Below are positions 37,284 through 47,868 of a stretch of 64,000 bases of DNA, piece by piece. Source of the DNA: Variovorax sp. PAMC 28711. Its GTDB lineage: Bacteria > Pseudomonadota > Gammaproteobacteria > Burkholderiales > Burkholderiaceae_C. The first letter of the stretch is position 1; every line of letters begins with the position of its first letter. The stretch spans positions 3,322,501 through 3,386,500 of the forward strand of contig NZ_CP014517.1 of assembly GCF_001577265.1 (NCBI RefSeq), given 5' to 3'. The notes beneath the pieces were generated by a model, which was not told the origin of the DNA, searched no databases, and saw only the letters and a list, made by a program, of their open reading frames with translations. Made by a program: the position numbers and the translations under genes.

Positions 37284-40200
37284 GCAGCTTCTCCTCGTGC
37301 AGTGGCAGGGCCGACCATGGCTGCGAGGGCCTGCAGCCCCTGCATGGGCACCTGGACCCAGTCGACGCGGTTGTTCAATTCATAGCGAAGTTCGTACATC
37401 GCCTTGTCGATCTCGAAGAGCGCGAGCAGAGCCGCTTCGGGCGCAGGCGCTCCGGCTGCGGCGAGCGTGTCTGTGTAGCCACCGAGGAACGCACTGCGCA
37501 CCTCGCGCTCCCATTCGGCTGCCACGGCATCGAGGCGTGCCAGCTCGGCCGGGTTCTGCGCCGCGCGCTTGAGCGCCGACCAGCGCGCGTAGTTGAAGGA
37601 CCGCAACATGCCCGCCACGTCGCGCAGCGGCGACGTCTTGGCACGACGCTGCTCGAAATCGCGCGCCGGTTCGCCCTCGAAGTCGATGATGACGAAATCG
37701 TTGCGCGAGACCAGGACTTGCCCCAGGTGGTAGTCGCCGTGGAAGCGCGACTTGATGCCCGCGGCATGCGTGGCTTCTGCGTCGAACGCCTCGATGGACT
37801 GCAGCATTGGGGCTTCCTGCGCCAGCAGGCGCTCGCCGTCGCGCTGGGCTTCGGCCGGCAGGCCTGCCAGCCGGTCGCGCAACATCGCGAAACTGCTGCG
37901 CGCCTCGGTGGCGGCGGTCGAACGCAGCGCGAGCCGGTCGGCCGGCAACAGCGGTTCGGGGTCGAAGGCCGGGTCCCCCTTCGACGCGGCAAAGGCAAGG
38001 TGCAACTCGGCCGTGCGCTGTCCGAGAACGCGCATCAGCGTGAGGAAGGCGCCATGGTCCGGTGCGGCGGACCCTTCTGGTGCCGCCGCTTGCTCGGAGA
38101 GGAAGCGGTCCAGGTAGGCCTGGGTGTACTCCCACGCGTCGCCCTGGTTCGGCACGAAGGCCTGCAGCAACGCCAGTGTCATGACGCTGCCGTCGGCACC
38201 GTGGTATTCAATGGCGCCCGCCACCGGCACGCAGTTAGCGAAGCGCGCCACCTGCGTGAGGTAGCGGCCCACGTCGAGCTCGGGGTTGATGCCCTGGTGG
38301 ATGTGGCGATAGCCTTTCAGGAAGAGTTGATCGCCCAGGGTGACCACCGTGTTGCTGCTGGCCGCGCTCGGGCGACTCACTTCGAGTGCATCGACATCTT
38401 CCTGCGTCACGTCGGCCAGCGCGCCGGTGGACGTGAAGCGGATTTCGCCGCGCTCGGCCGGCAGGGTGAGTCCCTGCGCAATGCCGAGCACGACGGCCCG
38501 GCAGAAGGCCTCGTCATAGAACGCGTCGGCCATCAAGCCGACCTCGGCCTGCTGACGGACTTTGGCGACGATGGCCTGGCCGAGCTGCTTCATGCGTTCT
38601 TCGTCATGGTCTTCCCATGCGAGGGCGAGCGGCATGAAGTAGGTGGACTTGTTATCGCCGGCCTGCACGTCGAGGATGGGCAGCATCCAGCGCAACGCGC
38701 CTTGCTCCCACACCGCGTGTTCGGCGATGGCGGTGCGCGTGATCGCGCTGCCCTTGGCGCCGTACCAGCGCTGCACTTCGATGTGGCGCGCCAGTACGTC
38801 GGTTTCCACCTGCTCGCGCAGGCGCTCCGCCATGCCGATGCGCCACGGCATCACGCGGTCGCGGAAGAAGCTCGCCCAGCTGTCGAACAGCACCAGCGTG
38901 GGCCGATCGCGCAGGCCCACTTCTTCCTGGTGCCACACCGGCATTGCCGCATCGGTGGTGAGGTTGAACCAGTAGAAGCCATACGACGGCATGGTCAGCA
39001 GGTACGGCAACTCGCCGATCGGCGGGAACGATGCGCGGCCGAGCATTTCGACCGGCACGCGCGTCTTGTAGGCCGCCAAATCAAGCTCCACCGGCTGGGC
39101 CGCCCGCGACAGGTTGAAGACGGTGAGGATCACGTCGTCTTCGAAGATGCTGAGGTACGCGAGGATCTTCCGGTTGCCGGGGCGCAGGAAGATCTTCTTG
39201 CCGCGGCCGAACGCGCTGCTGGTCTTGCGCACGGCCAGCATGCGGCGCGTCCAGTGCAAGAGCGAGCTGTTGTCGCGCAGCTGCGACTCGACGTTGACCG
39301 ACTCGTAGCCGTACATCGGATCGATGATCGGCTGCAGGTACAGCCGCTGCGGGTCGGCGCGTGAGAAGCCGGCATTGCGGTCGGGCGTCCACTGCATGGG
39401 GGTGCGCACGCCGTTGCGGTCGCCCACGAAGACGTTGTCGCCCATGCCGATCTCGTCACCGTAGTAGATGATGGGCGAGCCCGGCATCGACAGCAGCATG
39501 CCGTTCATGAGCTTGATGCGGTCCTTGTCGTTGTCCATTAGCGGCGAGAGGCGCCGGCGGATGCCCAGGTTGATGCGTGCGCGCTTGTCGGCCGCGTACG
39601 TGGTGTACATGTAGTCGCGCTCCTTGCTGGTCACCATTTCGAGCGTGAGCTCGTCGTGGTTGCGCAGGAAGATCGCCCACTGGCAGCCGTCGGGAATGTC
39701 GGGGGTCTGCTGGAGAATTTCGACGATCGGGTCGCGGTCTTCCTGCGCAATGGCCATGTACATGCGCGGCATCAGCGGGAAGTGATACGCCATGTGGCAC
39801 TCGTCGCCGTTGCCGAAGTACTCGCGCACGTCCTCTGGCCACATGTTGGCCTCGGCCAGCAGAAACCGGTTCTTGTACTCGGCATCGATCACGGTGCGGA
39901 TCTTCTTGATCACCGCATGCGTCTCGGGCAGGTTTTCGTTGCTGGTGCCGTCACGTTCAACCAGGTACGGAATGGCGTCGAGCCGGAAGCCGTCGACGCC
40001 CAGGTCGAGCCAGAAACGCATTGTCTTGAAGATGGCTTCGAGGACCGCGGGATTGTCGAAATTCAGGTCGGGCTGGTGGCTGAAGAAGCGGTGCCAGAAG
40101 AACTGCTTGGCTACCGGGTCCCAGGTCCAGTTGGACTTCTCGGTATCGGTGAAGATGATCCGCGTGCCCTGGTAGATCTGGTCGGTGTCGCTCCACACGT

Positions 40201-40633
40201 AGAAGTCGCGCTCGGGCGAGCCCGGCGGCGACGTGCGCGCCGCCTGGAACCACGGGTGCTCGTCCGATGTGTGGTTGATGACCAGCTCGGTGATGACGCG
40301 CAGGCCGCGCTTGTGCGCCTCGTCCAGCATTTCCTTGAAGTCGGCGAGCGTGCCGTACTGCGGGTGCACGTCTTCGTAGCCCGAAATGTCGTAGCCGTCG
40401 TCACGCAGCGGCGACGGATAGAACGGCATCAGCCAGATCGTGTTGACGCCCAGGTCCTTCACGTAGTCCAGCTTGGCGGTCACGCCCTTGAAGTCGCCCA
40501 TGCCGTCTTCGTTGGTGTCGAAGAAGGCCTTGACGTTGAGCTGGTAGATCACCGCATCGCGGTACCACTGCGCGTCGTCGGTGCTGTCGATATCGGGTGT
40601 CTGCAGGGCGAGGGCAGGGACGGGTGCATTCAT
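37280..40633 (-). CDS. treS: Trehalose synthase / maltokinase fusion (TreS-Mak)
   Basis: 1117 residues. The TreS part (1-about 560) is GH13_16: WYRDAVIYQLNVKAFFD, WLMPFYPSPLRDDGYDI, GVDGFRLDAIPYLVERDG (nucleophile), LLAEANMWPEDVREYF (acid) and FLRNHDELTLEMVTSKE. The maltokinase part (about 590-1117) ends with the kinase-like signature SRFHGDYHLGQVLV and VIIDFEGEPARDFEQRR. Together they isomerise trehalose to maltose and phosphorylate it to maltose-1-phosphate, the GlgE substrate. ATG 40633 is preceded by GAGG; an upstream in-frame start falls inside glgE. Intact. Confidence 0.95.
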   Translation of the reverse strand: MNAPVPALALQTPDIDSTDDAQWYRDAVIYQLNVKAFFDTNEDGMGDFKGVTAKLDYVKDLGVNTIWLMPFYPSPLRDDGYDISGYEDVHPQYGTLADFKEMLDEAHKRGLRVITELVINHTSDEHPWFQAARTSPPGSPERDFYVWSDTDQIYQGTRIIFTDTEKSNWTWDPVAKQFFWHRFFSHQPDLNFDNPAVLEAIFKTMRFWLDLGVDGFRLDAIPYLVERDGTSNENLPETHAVIKKIRTVIDAEYKNRFLLAEANMWPEDVREYFGNGDECHMAYHFPLMPRMYMAIAQEDRDPIVEILQQTPDIPDGCQWAIFLRNHDELTLEMVTSKERDYMYTTYAADKRARINLGIRRRLSPLMDNDKDRIKLMNGMLLSMPGSPIIYYGDEIGMGDNVFVGDRNGVRTPMQWTPDRNAGFSRADPQRLYLQPIIDPMYGYESVNVESQLRDNSSLLHWTRRMLAVRKTSSAFGRGKKIFLRPGNRKILAYLSIFEDDVILTVFNLSRAAQPVELDLAAYKTRVPVEMLGRASFPPIGELPYLLTMPSYGFYWFNLTTDAAMPVWHQEEVGLRDRPTLVLFDSWASFFRDRVMPWRIGMAERLREQVETDVLARHIEVQRWYGAKGSAITRTAIAEHAVWEQGALRWMLPILDVQAGDNKSTYFMPLALAWEDHDEERMKQLGQAIVAKVRQQAEVGLMADAFYDEAFCRAVVLGIAQGLTLPAERGEIRFTSTGALADVTQEDVDALEVSRPSAASSNTVVTLGDQLFLKGYRHIHQGINPELDVGRYLTQVARFANCVPVAGAIEYHGADGSVMTLALLQAFVPNQGDAWEYTQAYLDRFLSEQAAAPEGSAAPDHGAFLTLMRVLGQRTAELHLAFAASKGDPAFDPEPLLPADRLALRSTAATEARSSFAMLRDRLAGLPAEAQRDGERLLAQEAPMLQSIEAFDAEATHAAGIKSRFHGDYHLGQVLVSRNDFVIIDFEGEPARDFEQRRAKTSPLRDVAGMLRSFNYARWSALKRAAQNPAELARLDAVAAEWEREVRSAFLGGYTDTLAAAGAPAPEAALLALFEIDKAMYELRYELNNRVDWVQVPMQGLQALAAMVGPATARGEAA

Positions 40634-40646
40634 GGGCAGCGATTCC

Positions 40647-42689
40647 TCAAAGGAATTGTTCGAAGTCGGTCTCGTCGCGCACACGGCGTCGCACGAGCAG
40701 GATGTGGGCCGCGGTTTGCTGCGGGTCGAGCCGGACGTAGTGATAGTCGCCTTGCCAGACGAAGCGCTCGTCGCTCAGCAGGTCGTGCATCTGGAAGTCG
40801 TGGCCAGGCTCCACGCCAACCGAATCGGGCACGAGTTCGACCCAACCGTCCTGCGGGTTGTGCGGATCGAGATTGACGATGGTGACGATCACGTTGCGGC
40901 CGTCGGGCGACGACTTGGCATAGGCGATCAGCTGCTCGTTCTCAACCGGCAGGAAGCGCAGCGCGCCGTTGAACTGCAACGCGGCGTGGTCCTTGCGGAT
41001 GCGGTTGATCTGCGAGATCAGCGGCGCGATGCTTTTCGGCTGGTCATGGTCCCAGTGGCGCAGTTGGTATTTCTCGGAGTCGAGGTATTCCTCGCTGCCG
41101 GGGTTGCGCGGCAAATGCTCGAGCAGCTCGTAGGCAGGGCCATAGATCCCGTAATTGGCCGACAGCGTGGCGGCCAGCACGAGCCGCAGCCGGAACATCG
41201 CCGCCTCGCCGCTCTGCAGCTGCGAATGCAGGATGTCGGGTGTGTTAGGCCACACGTTCGGCCTGAAATATTCATGGCCCGGGCCCTGCGAGAGCTCGGT
41301 GAAGTATTCGATCAGGTCGGCCTTCGTGTTGCGCCAGGTGAAGTAGGTGTACGACTGCGAATAGCCGACCTTGGCAAGCCGGTGCATGACCTTCGGCCGC
41401 GTGAACGCTTCGGCCAGGAAGATAACGCCCGGATGTTCGCGCTTGATCTCGGTGATGCACCACTCCCAGAACGGGAACGCCTTGGTGTGCGGGTTGTCGA
41501 CCCGGAAGATCGTCACGCCCTCGGCAATCCAGTGATCGAAGACGCTCTTGAGCTCGATCCACAGGCCCTGCCAGTCGTCGCACTCGAAGTTGAACGGATA
41601 GATGTCCTGGTACTTCTTGGGCGGGTTCTCGGCGTACTGCACGCTGCCGTCCGGCCGCCAGCGGAACCAGCCGGGATGGGCCTTCACGTAAGGATGGTCG
41701 GGCGCGCACTGAAAAGCGATGTCGAGTGCGATCTCCAGGCCATGAGCCTGCGCGGCGGCGACCAGGTGGCGGAAGTCGGCGAGCGTGCCGAGCGCGGGAA
41801 GGATGTCCTTGTGCCCGCCTTCTGCGGCACCGATGGCCCACGGGCTGCCGACATCGTCGGGCACCGTCACCAGCGCGTTGTTCTTGCCCTTGCGGTCGAT
41901 GCGGCCGACCGGATGGATCGGCGGGAAATACAGCACGTCGAAACCCATCGCGGCAATCGCCGGCAGGCGCGCCTCGACATCGCGGAGCGTGCCGTGAACG
42001 CCCGGCGCCCCGGTGGAGCGCGGGAAGAGTTCGTACCAGCTGCTGAAGCGTGCGCGGTCGCGGTCGACGATCAGCGGGAGCTCGGCGAAGTGGGCTTCGA
42101 ACCGGCGGTCCGGATACTTCCCGGCGACCAGCGCGTGCTTGTCGTCGAGCGCCATCGCCTTGAGCGTCGGGCCGTCGATGCCGCGGTCCGCAGCGCTGCG
42201 GTCCAGCGTCTGCGCCCAGGCGGTCAACGTCTTCTGGTCGGCGCCCTTGGCGCGCGCGGCGGCGCTGGCGATCTCCAGTGCACCGACCTGCGCCGCGACG
42301 CGGATGTCTTCTTCATCGACACGGCGTTCGAGCTCGTGTCGCCAGGAAGCGAAGGAGTCGACCCATGCCACCACGGTGTACGCGTAGCGGCCCGGCACCG
42401 GTGGCATGAAGTCGGCCTCCCAGATGTCGTTGTAGAGCAGCGTCATCTCGACCTCGTGCGCCGACACATCGCCTTCGGGCCCCCAACGCAGCATGACGCG
42501 CAAGGCGTCGTGCCCTTCCGCGAAGCAGTGCGCCTTCACGGCCAGCGTTTCGCCGGCCGTGCGCTTGACTGCGAAGCGGCCGGCATCGACCACCGGCAGC
42601 ACGGCATCGATGATGGTGCGCACGCGGCCGTCCGGCGGCATGCCGGGCGGCGAAGCGGTGAGCAGGACGGGGGTCTGTGTTTCAGGCAT
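40647..42689 (-). CDS. glgE: Alpha-1,4-glucan:maltose-1-phosphate maltosyltransferase
   Basis: 680 residues, GH13_3. Landmarks: an N-terminal beta domain, [52 protein letters not shown], the nucleophile region [16 protein letters not shown] and the acid in [17 protein letters not shown]. It adds maltosyl units from maltose-1-phosphate to growing alpha-glucan. It starts inside the end of glgB (8-base overlap) and is followed 13 bp later by treS-mak, so branching enzyme, maltosyltransferase and maltose-1-phosphate supply are made together. Intact. Confidence 0.95.
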   Translation of the reverse strand: MPETQTPVLLTASPPGMPPDGRVRTIIDAVLPVVDAGRFAVKRTAGETLAVKAHCFAEGHDALRVMLRWGPEGDVSAHEVEMTLLYNDIWEADFMPPVPGRYAYTVVAWVDSFASWRHELERRVDEEDIRVAAQVGALEIASAAARAKGADQKTLTAWAQTLDRSAADRGIDGPTLKAMALDDKHALVAGKYPDRRFEAHFAELPLIVDRDRARFSSWYELFPRSTGAPGVHGTLRDVEARLPAIAAMGFDVLYFPPIHPVGRIDRKGKNNALVTVPDDVGSPWAIGAAEGGHKDILPALGTLADFRHLVAAAQAHGLEIALDIAFQCAPDHPYVKAHPGWFRWRPDGSVQYAENPPKKYQDIYPFNFECDDWQGLWIELKSVFDHWIAEGVTIFRVDNPHTKAFPFWEWCITEIKREHPGVIFLAEAFTRPKVMHRLAKVGYSQSYTYFTWRNTKADLIEYFTELSQGPGHEYFRPNVWPNTPDILHSQLQSGEAAMFRLRLVLAATLSANYGIYGPAYELLEHLPRNPGSEEYLDSEKYQLRHWDHDQPKSIAPLISQINRIRKDHAALQFNGALRFLPVENEQLIAYAKSSPDGRNVIVTIVNLDPHNPQDGWVELVPDSVGVEPGHDFQMHDLLSDERFVWQGDYHYVRLDPQQTAAHILLVRRRVRDETDFEQFL

Positions 42690-44579
42690 CGGTAGAGGGC
42701 TTGAGGATCAGGATGGAAAGTGGCGGCAAGGTGAGGTTCAGCGAATACGGGCGGCCGTTGGCGGATGCATGGTCGGCGGTCACGCGGCCCATGTTGCCCC
42801 AGCCCGCACCGCCGTACTCGATGGCATCGCTGTTGAGCAGCTCTTCCCAGACGCCGCCGGTGGGCACGCCGACGACATAGTTTGTACGCGGCTGCGGTGT
42901 CAGGTTGCAAGCCACCAGAACGGGGCTGCCGCCGCCGAGCGGTTTTCGCATGAACATGAGCACGCTCGCGTCGGCGTCGTCGGCGTTGACCCACTCGAAC
43001 CCCTCGGGCGAGAAGTCCTGCTCATACAGCGCCGGCTCGGCCCGGTAGACGCGGTTGAGCTGGCGCACGAAACTTTGCAAACCGGCGTGCTCCGGCTCCT
43101 GCGTGGCCCACCACTGCAGTTCCCCATCGTGAGTCCATTCGCGCCGCTGGCCGAATTCGCAACCCATGAAAAGCAGCTTCTTGCCGGGGTGCGTCCACAT
43201 CATCCCGAACAAGGTGCGCAGGTTGGCGAACTGCTGCCAGCTGTCGCCCGGCATCTTGTTGATGAGCGAACCCTTGCCGTGCACCACCTCGTCGTGCGAG
43301 AGCGGCAGCACGAAGTTTTCATTGAAGGCGTAGACCAGCGAGAAGGTCAGCTGGCCATGGTGGTGCTTGCGGTAGATCGGGTCGTTGGCGAAGTACGCGA
43401 GCGTGTCGTGCATCCAGCCCATGTTCCATTTCATGCCAAAGCCGAGGCCGCCCATGTCGGTCGGGCGCGAGACCATCGGCCACGCGGTCGACTCTTCCGC
43501 GATCGACACGGTGTCGGGCTGATCCCGGTACACCGCGCGGTTCAGGTCCTGCAGGAACTCGATCGCCTCCAGATTCTCCCGGCCGCCATGGCGGTTCGGA
43601 ATCCACTCGCCGTCCTTGCGCGCGTAGTCGAGGTAGAGCATCGAGGCCACCGCATCCACGCGCAGGCCATCAAGGTGGTAGTAATCCAGCCAGAACAGGG
43701 CCGACGAAATCAGAAAGCTGCGGACTTCGTTGCGGCCGTAGTTGAAGATGCTCGAGTTCCATTCGGGATGGAAGCCCTGGCGCGGGTCGGCATGCTCGAA
43801 GAGATGCGTGCCGTCGAAGAAGTGCAGGCCGTGCTGGTCCGTCGGAAAGTGCGAGGGCACCCAGTCGAGCAACACACCGATGCCGCGCTGGTGCAAATGG
43901 TCGACGAAGGCCATGAAGTCCTGCGGCGTGCCGTAGCGCGAGGTCGGCGCGAAGTAGCCAGTGGTCTGGTAGCCCCACGAACCATAGAACGGGTGCTCGG
44001 TCACCGGCATCAGTTCCACGTGGGTGAAACCCATGTCCACCACGTAGTCCGCGAGCCGGCTCGCCAGCTCGCGCCAGTTCAGCATTTCGCCGTCCTGTCG
44101 TTGCCACGAGCCCGGGTGCACTTCGTACACGGACATCGGCGCGCCGAGCGCGTTCTTCGGGCCGCGCGACGCCATCCAGTCGGCGTCGTGCCATTCGTTT
44201 TCGAGCGACCACACGCGAGAGCCTGTGGCGGGTGCCTGTTCTGCGTAGAACGCGAACGGGTCGGCCTTGTCGACGACGTAGCCGCCGTGCTGCGAAAAGA
44301 TGCGGTACTTGTAGACCTGGCCGCGCCGTGCATCCGGTGTCGAGCCTTCCCAGATGCCGCTGCCGTCGCTGCGCGCGGTCAAACGCAGGGTGCGGTCGTC
44401 CCAGCCGTTCCAATCGGCGATGACGGAGACGGCCTGCGCGTTGGGGCCCACACGGCAAATGTGGCGCCATTGCCGTCCGCACTCAGATGGCAGCCGAGCG
44501 ACTCGTGCATGCGGGAGTGGGTGCCTTCGCTGAACAGCCAGCTGTCCTGCCCGGTGAGGGGGCGATGTTCGATCTGCAC
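42682..44579 (-). CDS. glgB: 1,4-alpha-glucan branching enzyme, one-base frameshift as sequenced
   Basis: Restored length 632 residues, GH13_9. The first frame reads [20 protein letters not shown] and TFAVWAP, the second [20 protein letters not shown] and on through [33 protein letters not shown] (nucleophile), [16 protein letters not shown] (acid) and [19 protein letters not shown]. Between WAP and NAQ one base is missing in the four-base run at 44443-44446. GTG 44579 is chosen because AGGAGG stands nine bases upstream. First gene of the glycogen/trehalose operon; phaZ lies 138 bp upstream on the same strand. Confidence 0.92.
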
Positions 44580-44717
44580 GGGTGATTTCCTCCTGAGTTG
44601 CCTGTTCCGGTGTTCCGGAAAGACCATCTCATTGGACCGCGCGAAGCCCTCGCGCGGCGAGCCGTCATCGGCGCCTTGCCCTGTCGGACAACCGCTACTA
44701 CGCGCGCCCTGACCGTG

Positions 44718-45935
44718 TCAGTGCAGCTCGGCCGCCGCGTAAATCGTCTCGCGCACCCGCGGATAAATCTGCGTGTTCCACTTGCTGCCGCTGAAGGTGC
44801 CGTAGTGCCCGACGCCGGCCTGAAGGTGGTGCGCCTTGAGGTAGGGCCGGATGTTGGGGCAGAGCTCTTGCGCCGCCACGGTCTGGCCGACCGCGCAGAT
44901 GTCGTCGCGCTCGCCTTCGACGGTGAGCAGTGCCGTCTTGCGGATGGCGGCCGGGTTCACCGTGCGGTCGCCCACGGTGAGCGCGCCGCGCGGCAGGTCG
45001 TAGGTCTGGAACACGCGCTCCACAGTCTCCAGGTAGAACTCGGCCGGCAGGTCGTTCACAGCGAGGTATTCGTCGTAGAAATTGCGGATGGTGTCCGCTT
45101 TCTCGATGTCGCCTTCGACCAGGTGTTCGTAGAGCTTCTTGAACTGTTCCTTGTGCCGCTCCGGGTTCATGCTCATGAAGGCCGAGAGCTGCAGGAAGCC
45201 GGGATACACGCGGCGCATCATGCCCGCGTGCGGGAACGGCACGCGGCTGATCAGATTGTTCTTGAACCACTCGATTGGCTTGCTCGTGGCGAGCGTGTTC
45301 ACGCCGGTCGGGTTGATGCGGCAATCGACCGGGCCGGCCATGAGCGTGAGGCTCAGCGGCGCGGCCGGGTTGTCGTCTTCGGCCATGAGCGCCGTGGCGG
45401 CGAGCGCCGCGACGCAAGGCTGACACACGGCGAGCATGTGCGCGCCGGGGCCGATCGCCTCCATGAAGGCGACGAGCTGCAGCGTGTATTCGTCGAGGCC
45501 AAAGCCGCCGTGATAGAGCGGCACGTCGCGCGCGTTGTGCCAATCCGTGATGTAGACATCGTGGTCGCGCAGCAGCGTGCGCACCGTTTCGCGCAACAGC
45601 GTGGCGAAATGGCCCGATAGTGGTGCGACCAGCAGCACCGGCGGGTGCACGGCCTTCGTGTCTTTGCAAAAACGCAGCAGCGTGCCGAAGGTCGCGACCT
45701 GCTTGACCTCTTCGTGCACCGCGACTTCCTTGCCTTCGACGAGCACCGACCGGATGTCCCACGGCGGCCGCGAATGCGTGACGCGCATGCGCGAGAACAC
45801 CTCCATGCGCGCCGACATCTGGCGCGCGGCGGTGCGGTCGGTCCCGTCGCTCCAGAGTGCGGCCCCCATGAACTGCGCGCCGAGCCGCAGTGGAGACATC
45901 AAGTCGGCTTGTGTTTGGTAGGCCCGGTACAGCAT
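44718..45935 (-). CDS. phaZ: Intracellular poly(3-hydroxybutyrate) depolymerase
   Basis: 405 residues from the Met of MLYRAYQTQADLMSPLR, where homologues start; in-frame starts further upstream (ATG 45974, GTG 45992) would add up to 19 residues and neither has a better ribosome site. Landmarks: VYITDWHNARDVPLYHGGFG, the nucleophile region MLAVCQPCVAALAA with Cys in place of the usual lipase Ser, GERDDICAVGQTVAAQ and VGHYGTFSGSKWN with the His. This is the PhaZ1/PhaZa type acting on amorphous PHB granules inside the cell, so the strain probably stores PHB. Confidence 0.9.
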   Translation of the reverse strand: MLYRAYQTQADLMSPLRLGAQFMGAALWSDGTDRTAARQMSARMEVFSRMRVTHSRPPWDIRSVLVEGKEVAVHEEVKQVATFGTLLRFCKDTKAVHPPVLLVAPLSGHFATLLRETVRTLLRDHDVYITDWHNARDVPLYHGGFGLDEYTLQLVAFMEAIGPGAHMLAVCQPCVAALAATALMAEDDNPAAPLSLTLMAGPVDCRINPTGVNTLATSKPIEWFKNNLISRVPFPHAGMMRRVYPGFLQLSAFMSMNPERHKEQFKKLYEHLVEGDIEKADTIRNFYDEYLAVNDLPAEFYLETVERVFQTYDLPRGALTVGDRTVNPAAIRKTALLTVEGERDDICAVGQTVAAQELCPNIRPYLKAHHLQAGVGHYGTFSGSKWNTQIYPRVRETIYAAAELH

Positions 45936-46034
45936 GGGCAGGAGCGCAGGCAAGTTGCGGGCCAACGGCCGCATGTGGCATGGGCCTTGCACTCGTCAGG
46001 GTGCCGACCGGCAGCCGTGTCAAGGAGCATCACA

Positions 46035-46691
46035 GTGGCCAAACCCGTTCTCACCCTCAGCAGCAAGAACTACGGCGCGTGGTCGCTTCGCGGCTGGCTC
46101 ATGTGCCGGTTCGCCGGGCTCGACTTCAGCGAGACCATCATCCCGCCCGACGATCCGGCCATGAAGGCCGAGATGCTGCTGCTGTCTTCTTCGATGCTTG
46201 TGCCGTCGCTGCAGCACGGCACCGTGAAGGTGTGGGACACGTTGGCCATCGGCGAGTACCTCAACGAGATCAAGCCCAAGGCCGGCTTGCTGCCGGCCGA
46301 TGCCAAGGCGCGCGCGCACTGCCGCGCCATCTGCGGCGAAATGCACTCCGGCTTCGCATCGATGCGCGGCGCGTTGCCGATGAACATCAAGGCCCACTTC
46401 AAGGGCTTCAAGGTGTGGTCGCGCGCGCAAACCGACATCGACCGCGTGATCGCGATCTGGCGCGAGTGCTTCAAGGCTTACGGCGGCCCGTTCCTGTTCG
46501 GCAAGCAGCCGTGCATCGCCGACGCGATGTATGCGCCGGTCGTCACGCGCTTCCTGAGCTACGACGTGCCGCTCGACAGCGCCTGCACGTCGTACTGCAA
46601 GCGCGTGATGGAACTGCCGGCCATGAAGGAGTGGGTGGCTGCGGCCAAGGCGGAGCCCGAAGAAATCGACGAGCTCGACGCCGAGTTCTGA
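46035..46691 (+). CDS. Glutathione S-transferase family protein
   Basis: 218 residues. The thioredoxin-like N-domain starts VLTLSSKNYGAWSLRGWLMC and continues to PSLQHGTVKVWDTLAIGEYL, the glutathione-binding Pro and Asp region; an all-helical C-domain follows with RVIAIWRECFKAYGGPFLFG and PCIADAMYAPVVTRF. Start is GTG 46035, seven bases after AAGGAG; no ATG fits. Substrate not predictable. Divergent from phaZ. Confidence 0.88.
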   Translation: MAKPVLTLSSKNYGAWSLRGWLMCRFAGLDFSETIIPPDDPAMKAEMLLLSSSMLVPSLQHGTVKVWDTLAIGEYLNEIKPKAGLLPADAKARAHCRAICGEMHSGFASMRGALPMNIKAHFKGFKVWSRAQTDIDRVIAIWRECFKAYGGPFLFGKQPCIADAMYAPVVTRFLSYDVPLDSACTSYCKRVMELPAMKEWVAAAKAEPEEIDELDAEF

Positions 46692-46742
46692 GTTCGAGGG
46701 CCAGACGCGCCCCGCGCTGGCGCCGCGCCGGATTGGCGGGCA

Positions 46743-46762
46743 TACTGTTCATTCATACAGTA
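46743..46762. promoter_or_regulatory. Probable LexA (SOS) box upstream of the radical SAM gene
   Basis: TACTGTTCATTCATACAGTA contains CTGT-N8-ACAG inside a six-base palindromic arm on each side (TACTGT / ACAGTA), matching the enterobacterial/betaproteobacterial SOS box TACTGTATATNNATACAGTA closely. It ends eight bases before the ATG of the radical SAM gene, where a bound repressor would block transcription or the start region. Seen directly; LexA control is inferred. Confidence 0.7.
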
Positions 46763-46770
46763 CCGCCGCC

Positions 46771-47859
46771 ATGTCCGAAGCCTTCATTCCCCTCACCGCC
46801 CTCAAGGGCCGCGGCGCGGCCACGCGCCTGGCGCACCGTTTCGAGCGCGACGTGCGCGAGGCCTGGGATGACGGCTGGGGCACGCTCGAAGAAGAACATG
46901 GCGCGCCGCCTGCCGCGATCGCGACCGAGGTGCGTTTCGAGGATTGCAAGTCGGCCATCAACGACAACGACTCGCCCGACATTCCGTTCGATCGCTCGCT
47001 CAACCCGTACCGCGGGTGCGAGCACGGCTGCATCTACTGCTTCGCCCGGCCGACGCACAGCTACCTCAATCTCTCGCCGGGGCTCGATTTCGAAACGAAG
47101 CTGATCGCCAAGCGCAACATCGCCGAAGTGCTGCGCGCCGAGCTCGGCTGCAAGCGCTATCAGCCGAACTACATCGCAGTCGGCACCGCGACCGATTGCT
47201 ACCAGCCGCTCGAGCGCGAACTGCGCCTGACGCGCTCGGTGATTGAAGTCTTCAACGAAGCGCGGCACCCGTTCTCCATCGTCACGAAGTCGAGCGCGGT
47301 CGAGCACGACCTCGACCTGATCGCGCCGATGGCGGCCGACCGGCTGGCGGCCGTCTACATCACCGTGACCACGCTCGACGGCGAGCTCTCCCGCAAGCTG
47401 GAGCCGCGCGCGGCCGCGCCGCACCGGCGGCTGCGCACGATCCGCACGCTGGCCGAGGCGGGCGTGCCGGTCGGCGTGAGCGTCGCGCCGCAGATTCCTT
47501 TCGTCAACGAAGACATGGAACAGGTGCTCGAAGCCGCGTGGGACGCCGGGGCGCGCAGCGCGTTCTACACGGTGGTGCGCCTGCCGTGGGAGGTGGCGCC
47601 GCTGTTCAGGCAATGGCTCGAGGTGCACTACCCCGAGCGCGCGGGCCGCATCCTGGCGCGCATTCGGGAGATGCGTGGCGGCAAGGACTACGACGCCGAT
47701 TTTGCGACGCGCATGAAGGGCAGCGGCCTGTGGGCCGACCTGATTCGCCAACGTTTCGAGAAGGCGACGAACCGCATCGGATTCAAGCGGGAGCGCGTCG
47801 CGCTCGACCTTTCGGCCTTTCGTCCACCGGGCGTGGCGGGGCAGGGAAGTCTGTTTTAA
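46771..47859 (+). CDS. PA0069-type radical SAM protein (SplB-related, COG1533)
   Basis: 362 residues. The cluster motif CEHGCIYC places the [4Fe-4S] ligands at Cys83, Cys87 and Cys90, inside NPYRGCEHGCIYCFARPTHS, the signature of the PA0069 family. After it come VGTATDCYQPLERELRLTRS and SIVTKSSAVEHDLDLIAPMA, then VYITVTTLDGELSRKLEPRA. The family belongs with spore-photoproduct-lyase-like radical SAM enzymes; its reaction is not established. The near-perfect SOS box 8 bp before the start suggests DNA damage induction and hence a repair-related job. The gluconokinase gene begins 9 bp after its stop. Confidence 0.88.
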   Translation: MSEAFIPLTALKGRGAATRLAHRFERDVREAWDDGWGTLEEEHGAPPAAIATEVRFEDCKSAINDNDSPDIPFDRSLNPYRGCEHGCIYCFARPTHSYLNLSPGLDFETKLIAKRNIAEVLRAELGCKRYQPNYIAVGTATDCYQPLERELRLTRSVIEVFNEARHPFSIVTKSSAVEHDLDLIAPMAADRLAAVYITVTTLDGELSRKLEPRAAAPHRRLRTIRTLAEAGVPVGVSVAPQIPFVNEDMEQVLEAAWDAGARSAFYTVVRLPWEVAPLFRQWLEVHYPERAGRILARIREMRGGKDYDADFATRMKGSGLWADLIRQRFEKATNRIGFKRERVALDLSAFRPPGVAGQGSLF

Positions 47860-47868
47860 AGTCGACCG

